A program made the translations under genes and the position numbers. The notes beneath the pieces were generated by a model that searched no databases, had not been told where the DNA came from, and saw only the letters and a list, made by a program, of their open reading frames with translations. Shown here piece after piece: positions 15,265-18,254 of a stretch of DNA of 18,254 bases (position 1 is its first letter; every line of letters starts with the position of its first letter). This DNA is from an uncultured Muribaculaceae bacterium. Lineage in GTDB: Bacteria > Bacteroidota > Bacteroidia > Bacteroidales > Muribaculaceae. The stretch is from the NCBI GenBank assembly GCA_910586175.1, contig CAJUIJ010000002.1, positions 28,649-46,902 of the forward strand, in the 5' to 3' direction.

Positions 15265-15295
15265 CTTGTATTTTTAAATTATTTAACTAACTTTG
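15265..15295 (+). promoter_or_regulatory. Bacteroidetes-type promoter of the secreted module protein
   Basis: CTTG (15265-15268), 19 nt, TAACTTTG (15288-15295). The -7 box is a full match and the -33 box has one change. The start of transcription would be near 15302, giving a leader of about 140 nt with a small hairpin (TGGAAG, CTCG loop, CTTCCA at 15391-15406). The 15112-15264 stretch shows nothing else. Confidence 0.7.
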
Positions 15296-15441
15296 CACCC
15301 ATACTCGTCATTGCACATCTATCCGTGCTCTTTATCACGTATATTTTTGCAGACTTTAAACTTTCAGAATTCAAGCATTACTGCTGAATGTGGAAGCTCG
15401 CTTCCATAGATATCTTATTTTTTCACTAATTACTTTTACGC

Positions 15442-17433
15442 ATGAATCTGAAGTACTTTTTGCTTTTGACAGCGTCTGCTTTGGCAATGCCGGCAGCTTC
15501 TTACGCTGAATCGTTCGGGTTTGAGAACCCGGGCATCACCTCCGACCCTCCCCAAGGTGAAGTAGGAACCCTGCAGCGCATTGCTCTGACCTATGACGGC
15601 CAACAGGGCGTGTTTGCCAACCCCTATCAGTACTCCATCACTGTTTGCCGTGAAGGTGAGGAGGAGAGCCTGATGGGCGCTACCGCCGACACCGACCCCA
15701 AGCAATGGAACATTCTGCAAATCTCTCTCGAACGCACGCTTCGCGAACCCGGCACCTACGTTATAACCCTTCCATACGGTTTCGTGCAAGACTGGGACTA
15801 CGCCCCTCTCCCCGAATCAAAATGGATGTTTAAGGTGACCGGCAACGATGACAGCCGCATTGAATTTGAACCTTACGTAAACCATGGCGCAGACATCAGT
15901 CCCCGCCAAGGTGTATACAACAAGATCGGCGAGGATTTCCGACTTAATTTCGATTACGAGTCCATAGGTGTCAACAACGCCAAGATGATACGCATGATCG
16001 ACGATGAGACAGGCGTGGTGTGCGGCACATTCAGCATAGATTACACTTTTACCGACGATGGTCTGGCCGTGTCGAATCAATTTGTGCTCAAGTCTGACCG
16101 CGAGGTCTCTGCTCCCGGATCGTACACTTTGCAATTTCCTGACGGCACTTTCTACCGTTCGTCAGACAATGAGGATATCGGTGCCTTCAATTTCCGCTAT
16201 GTGGTGTCAGAACAAGGCCAGGTATATGCGCCCGACCCATCTTACAGCTTTGTATATCCTTCAAGCTCATCAGCCGTGCGTCAGTTGGAACGCCTCGTGG
16301 TGACATTCCCCGATTTTGAAACGGCACGCCCGTCGCTCAATGGCAACATCAAGGCTTTCGATGCCACAGGCAAGGAAGTCGGCACAGGAGTAGCCTTAGC
16401 CACAAAAGAGAAAATCGGCAAGAACCAGGTGCCGGTGATATTCAATCCTGCAATCACAGCAGAAGGAGAATACACCGTAATAATCAGTGAAGGCTCTATA
16501 ATGGTAGGAGAAAACGGCGACACCAACAGCAAGATCACACTTGCATATAACGTAAATCCCAAGGCCTCAGACCCATCAGACCCCAATTCTCCATACGACA
16601 ACCGAGGCGTGACCATTTATCCCGAACAAGGTTGCTACAAGTCACTCAACACATTCCTGCTCACGTTCGACTGCGACAAGACCGGCATAAACTTCTCCAA
16701 CATGATAAAGGTCTACAACGACGAGACCGGAGAGGTGGCAGGCACTTGCGGCATTGACTACGGAGCCAAATTCGGCAAGGAGGTGACAGCAGACGTGCTA
16801 CCATATATGAACAAGCCGGGAACATACACGATTGTATTCCCGCAAGGCACTTTCTACGACTATGGCAAGGAAGATGAGCCGGAAATGCCCATCTATAAGT
16901 TCCGCTATGTCATAGCCCCCAACGGAGAGGTTGTGAATCCGGTTTCGGAGACAGTGCTTGCCAACCCGGCCTCGGGCTCTGAGTTGACATCGCTCAAGTC
17001 GATAGACATCTCTTTCCCCGAGTTCTCGAAGATAGAACGCAGCCACGTGGTTGACCAGCTAAATATCGAAATAAAGGTGGTTGACAAGAATGGCGAAACT
17101 GTGTCAGAAGGAATATTGGACCAGACTCAGGCCGGTTTGTCTCCCAACTCCATGAAGGTTAATTTCGACCCCGAAGTTATAGCGGGTGGCGACTACGACA
17201 TCTTGTTCGCACGCCGTGTATTTATCCTCGGCGAAGATAACGAACGCCGATTCAACGAGGACTTCTCTCTTCGTTACTCAATCAAGTCTTCAGGCGTCGA
17301 CTCTGTGGTGACAGACAATGAGGCAGCACCGACAATCTACACCCTCTCTGGTGCAAGGGCTACCGAAACCGACCGACCCGGCGTATACATCATAATTGAC
17401 AGCCAAGGTAAAGCCACCAAACTCGTGCGTTGA
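15442..17433 (+). CDS. Secreted protein of alternating beta-sandwich-like modules
   Basis: A 663-residue exported protein of no family I can name. The signal peptide is residues 1-22 (NLKYFLLLTASALAMPAASYA). The body has an A-B-A-B-A layout. B modules at about 150-258 and 390-496 are clear duplicates: ISPRQGVYN against IYPEQGCYK, IDDETGVVCGTFSIDY against YNDETGEVAGTCGIDY, PGSYTLQFPDGTFY against PGTYTIVFPQGTFY. A modules at about 33-135, 270-372 and 506-616 share an opening P-x(n)-L-x-x-(I/L)-x-(I/V)-(T/S)-(F/Y) and a late Ile/Val-Ile strand. A C-terminal tail (IYTLSGARATETDRPGVYI, 632-650) resembles the short end segment of many Bacteroidales extracellular proteins, so sorting to the outside is plausible. 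Own promoter and terminator; monocistronic. Role unknown. Confidence 0.85.
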   Translation: MNLKYFLLLTASALAMPAASYAESFGFENPGITSDPPQGEVGTLQRIALTYDGQQGVFANPYQYSITVCREGEEESLMGATADTDPKQWNILQISLERTLREPGTYVITLPYGFVQDWDYAPLPESKWMFKVTGNDDSRIEFEPYVNHGADISPRQGVYNKIGEDFRLNFDYESIGVNNAKMIRMIDDETGVVCGTFSIDYTFTDDGLAVSNQFVLKSDREVSAPGSYTLQFPDGTFYRSSDNEDIGAFNFRYVVSEQGQVYAPDPSYSFVYPSSSSAVRQLERLVVTFPDFETARPSLNGNIKAFDATGKEVGTGVALATKEKIGKNQVPVIFNPAITAEGEYTVIISEGSIMVGENGDTNSKITLAYNVNPKASDPSDPNSPYDNRGVTIYPEQGCYKSLNTFLLTFDCDKTGINFSNMIKVYNDETGEVAGTCGIDYGAKFGKEVTADVLPYMNKPGTYTIVFPQGTFYDYGKEDEPEMPIYKFRYVIAPNGEVVNPVSETVLANPASGSELTSLKSIDISFPEFSKIERSHVVDQLNIEIKVVDKNGETVSEGILDQTQAGLSPNSMKVNFDPEVIAGGDYDILFARRVFILGEDNERRFNEDFSLRYSIKSSGVDSVVTDNEAAPTIYTLSGARATETDRPGVYIIIDSQGKATKLVR

Positions 17434-17476
17434 CGCAAACAAAATATAAGGCCTTAGAGCCACTCTGATAAAACAG

Positions 17477-17540
17477 CCTCCGGCGACATCCACAATGTCA
17501 TAACACTACGACATGTGGGCGTCTTCGGAGGTTTTTCTTT
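17477..17540 (+). terminator. Terminator between convergent genes, probably bidirectional
   Basis: Outer stem CCTCCG (17477-17482) with CGGAGG (17526-17531), plus inner pairing of ACATTGTGG-like arms (CCACAATGTC with GACATGTGG), then TTTTTCTTT on the + strand. On the - strand the stem is followed by CTGTTTTATC, so it may also serve the MFS gene. The right arm lies inside the last codons of that gene. Confidence 0.7.
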
Positions 17541-18254
17541 GCCGCAGGGCCGCCAACCCGAGAAGCATACAGGTCATAAGGCAACCTATGCCGGCCATAA
17601 AGATCACCCTGAGCGATGTGGCATCGGCAAGCAGCCCCCAACCGGCGGAAGCCAATGCTCCTCCCGCTGCCAACGCTATCGAGATTATCGAGAATATACG
17701 GGCATAATCGCGCTGTCCGAACACCTTGCGCGTCAACATGGCTGTCTGCACCGTCACCCCCGCATAAGCCCAGCCAAACAGGAACGCTCCGGCAAGTATA
17801 CCCCACAACTCTGCATCCATCAGCAGCAACGATGCCAAGCCCGATGCACCGGCCATAGTGGTAATCAGCAACCCGACCTTGCAATTGCGGTCGTTCACCC
17901 ATCCCAACACCAACTTGCCGATAGTGACTCCGGCCATAACAACCGCCGCCGCAAGCGACGCCTGCTCCAACGTGAATGATTGTCCTGTCACAAATCCCGG
18001 TATAAACAGATTGAGAGTCGACGTGCCCATCATGATGAATGCGAACAGCATAAGCCCATAAAACACCGGCATCCTGACTGCCTTGCCAAACATCACGCCG
18101 GCCATCTCTACAGACGGTTTATCCGCCTCTCCCCTTTTCTTCTCCGAATCAACATCCGAGGCTCCATAAGGCATAAGTCCCTTATCCTGCGGACGGTCGC
18201 GAAGCAGCAATCCGAGCAGTGGAGTGACGACAGCAAGTATGACCACCCCAAAAG
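17506..18254 (-). CDS. MFS transporter, C-terminal part (cut by window end)
   Basis: At least 248 codons, open to the window edge, so the N-terminal half lies outside. What is visible is the end of one membrane segment, a charged loop (RDRPQDKGLMPYGASDVDSE, then KKRGEADKPS, the central loop of MFS proteins) and six further segments: VFYGLMLFAFIMMGTSTLNL, ASLAAAVVMAGVTIGKLVLGW with the loop motif GWVNDRNCKVG, LLITTMAGASGLASLLLM, LWGILAGAFLFGWAYAGV, IFSIISIALAAGGALASAGW and LRVIFMAGIGCLMTCML. It resembles the oxalate/formate and monocarboxylate branch of the MFS. Substrate not clear. Its last ten codons also form part of the terminator hairpin of the convergent gene. Confidence 0.85.
   Translation of the reverse strand, partial: FGVVILAVVTPLLGLLLRDRPQDKGLMPYGASDVDSEKKRGEADKPSVEMAGVMFGKAVRMPVFYGLMLFAFIMMGTSTLNLFIPGFVTGQSFTLEQASLAAAVVMAGVTIGKLVLGWVNDRNCKVGLLITTMAGASGLASLLLMDAELWGILAGAFLFGWAYAGVTVQTAMLTRKVFGQRDYARIFSIISIALAAGGALASAGWGLLADATSLRVIFMAGIGCLMTCMLLGLAALRQRKTSEDAHMS

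Noticed and set aside
15391..15406. Small hairpin in the leader of the secreted-protein gene as a riboswitch
   Set aside because: Only a 6-bp stem with a CTCG loop; no known riboswitch core could be recognised.

Overview
The window looks like chromosomal DNA of a gut Bacteroidales bacterium, most likely Muribaculaceae or a close relative. Three things point that way: several promoters fit the Bacteroidetes -33/-7 pattern (TTTG, 19-21 nt, TAnnTTTG), Shine-Dalgarno sites are almost absent, and the families present are typical (OMP_b-brl_3-type barrel, ECF sigma operon with a head-GIN protein, AAA-ATPase_like/PDDEXK_9 nuclease, short Bacteroidales C-terminal tail). The genus assignment is inference.

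Layout. 1-1400: a YhcG-like DUF1016 nuclease on +, then a 390-bp gap holding a REP-like palindromic element and the pfkA terminator. 1431-2470: phosphofructokinase on - with a near-perfect promoter. 2521-5368: a tight four-gene - strand operon in the order ECF sigma factor, membrane-anchored putative anti-sigma factor, DUF4252-like secreted protein, secreted head-GIN beta-helix protein with a (Met-Pro-Lys)7 tail. 5437-7734: a TonB-dependent-receptor-like barrel upstream on the same strand, separated from the sigma gene by a perfect hairpin. 7735-8064: a gap with a perfect 24-bp triple repeat.

8065-10393 is an accessory patch. It holds a DUF4143 ATPase pseudogene that has lost its middle, and an intact AAA-ATPase_like/PDDEXK_9 gene lying between two perfect 64-bp direct repeats. 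Each repeat carries the same putative promoter, so the intact gene and the pseudogene share one promoter module.

10397-15065: a LysR regulator, a split threonine/serine exporter-type pair whose two genes are separated by a 180-bp MITE-like palindrome, a small membrane protein, and an SLC13/DASS transporter with two RCK_C domains whose promoter sits almost on its start codon. 15265-17540: a + strand secreted protein of alternating beta modules with its own promoter and a terminator shared with the convergent gene. 17506-end: the C-terminal half of an MFS transporter on -, cut by the window edge.

The clearest multi-gene system is the sigma/anti-sigma/envelope operon and its neighbouring receptor. 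The most unusual DNA architecture is the repeat-bounded nuclease, followed by the MITE-like element inside the exporter pair. No rRNA, tRNA, CRISPR array or full insertion sequence was recognised.
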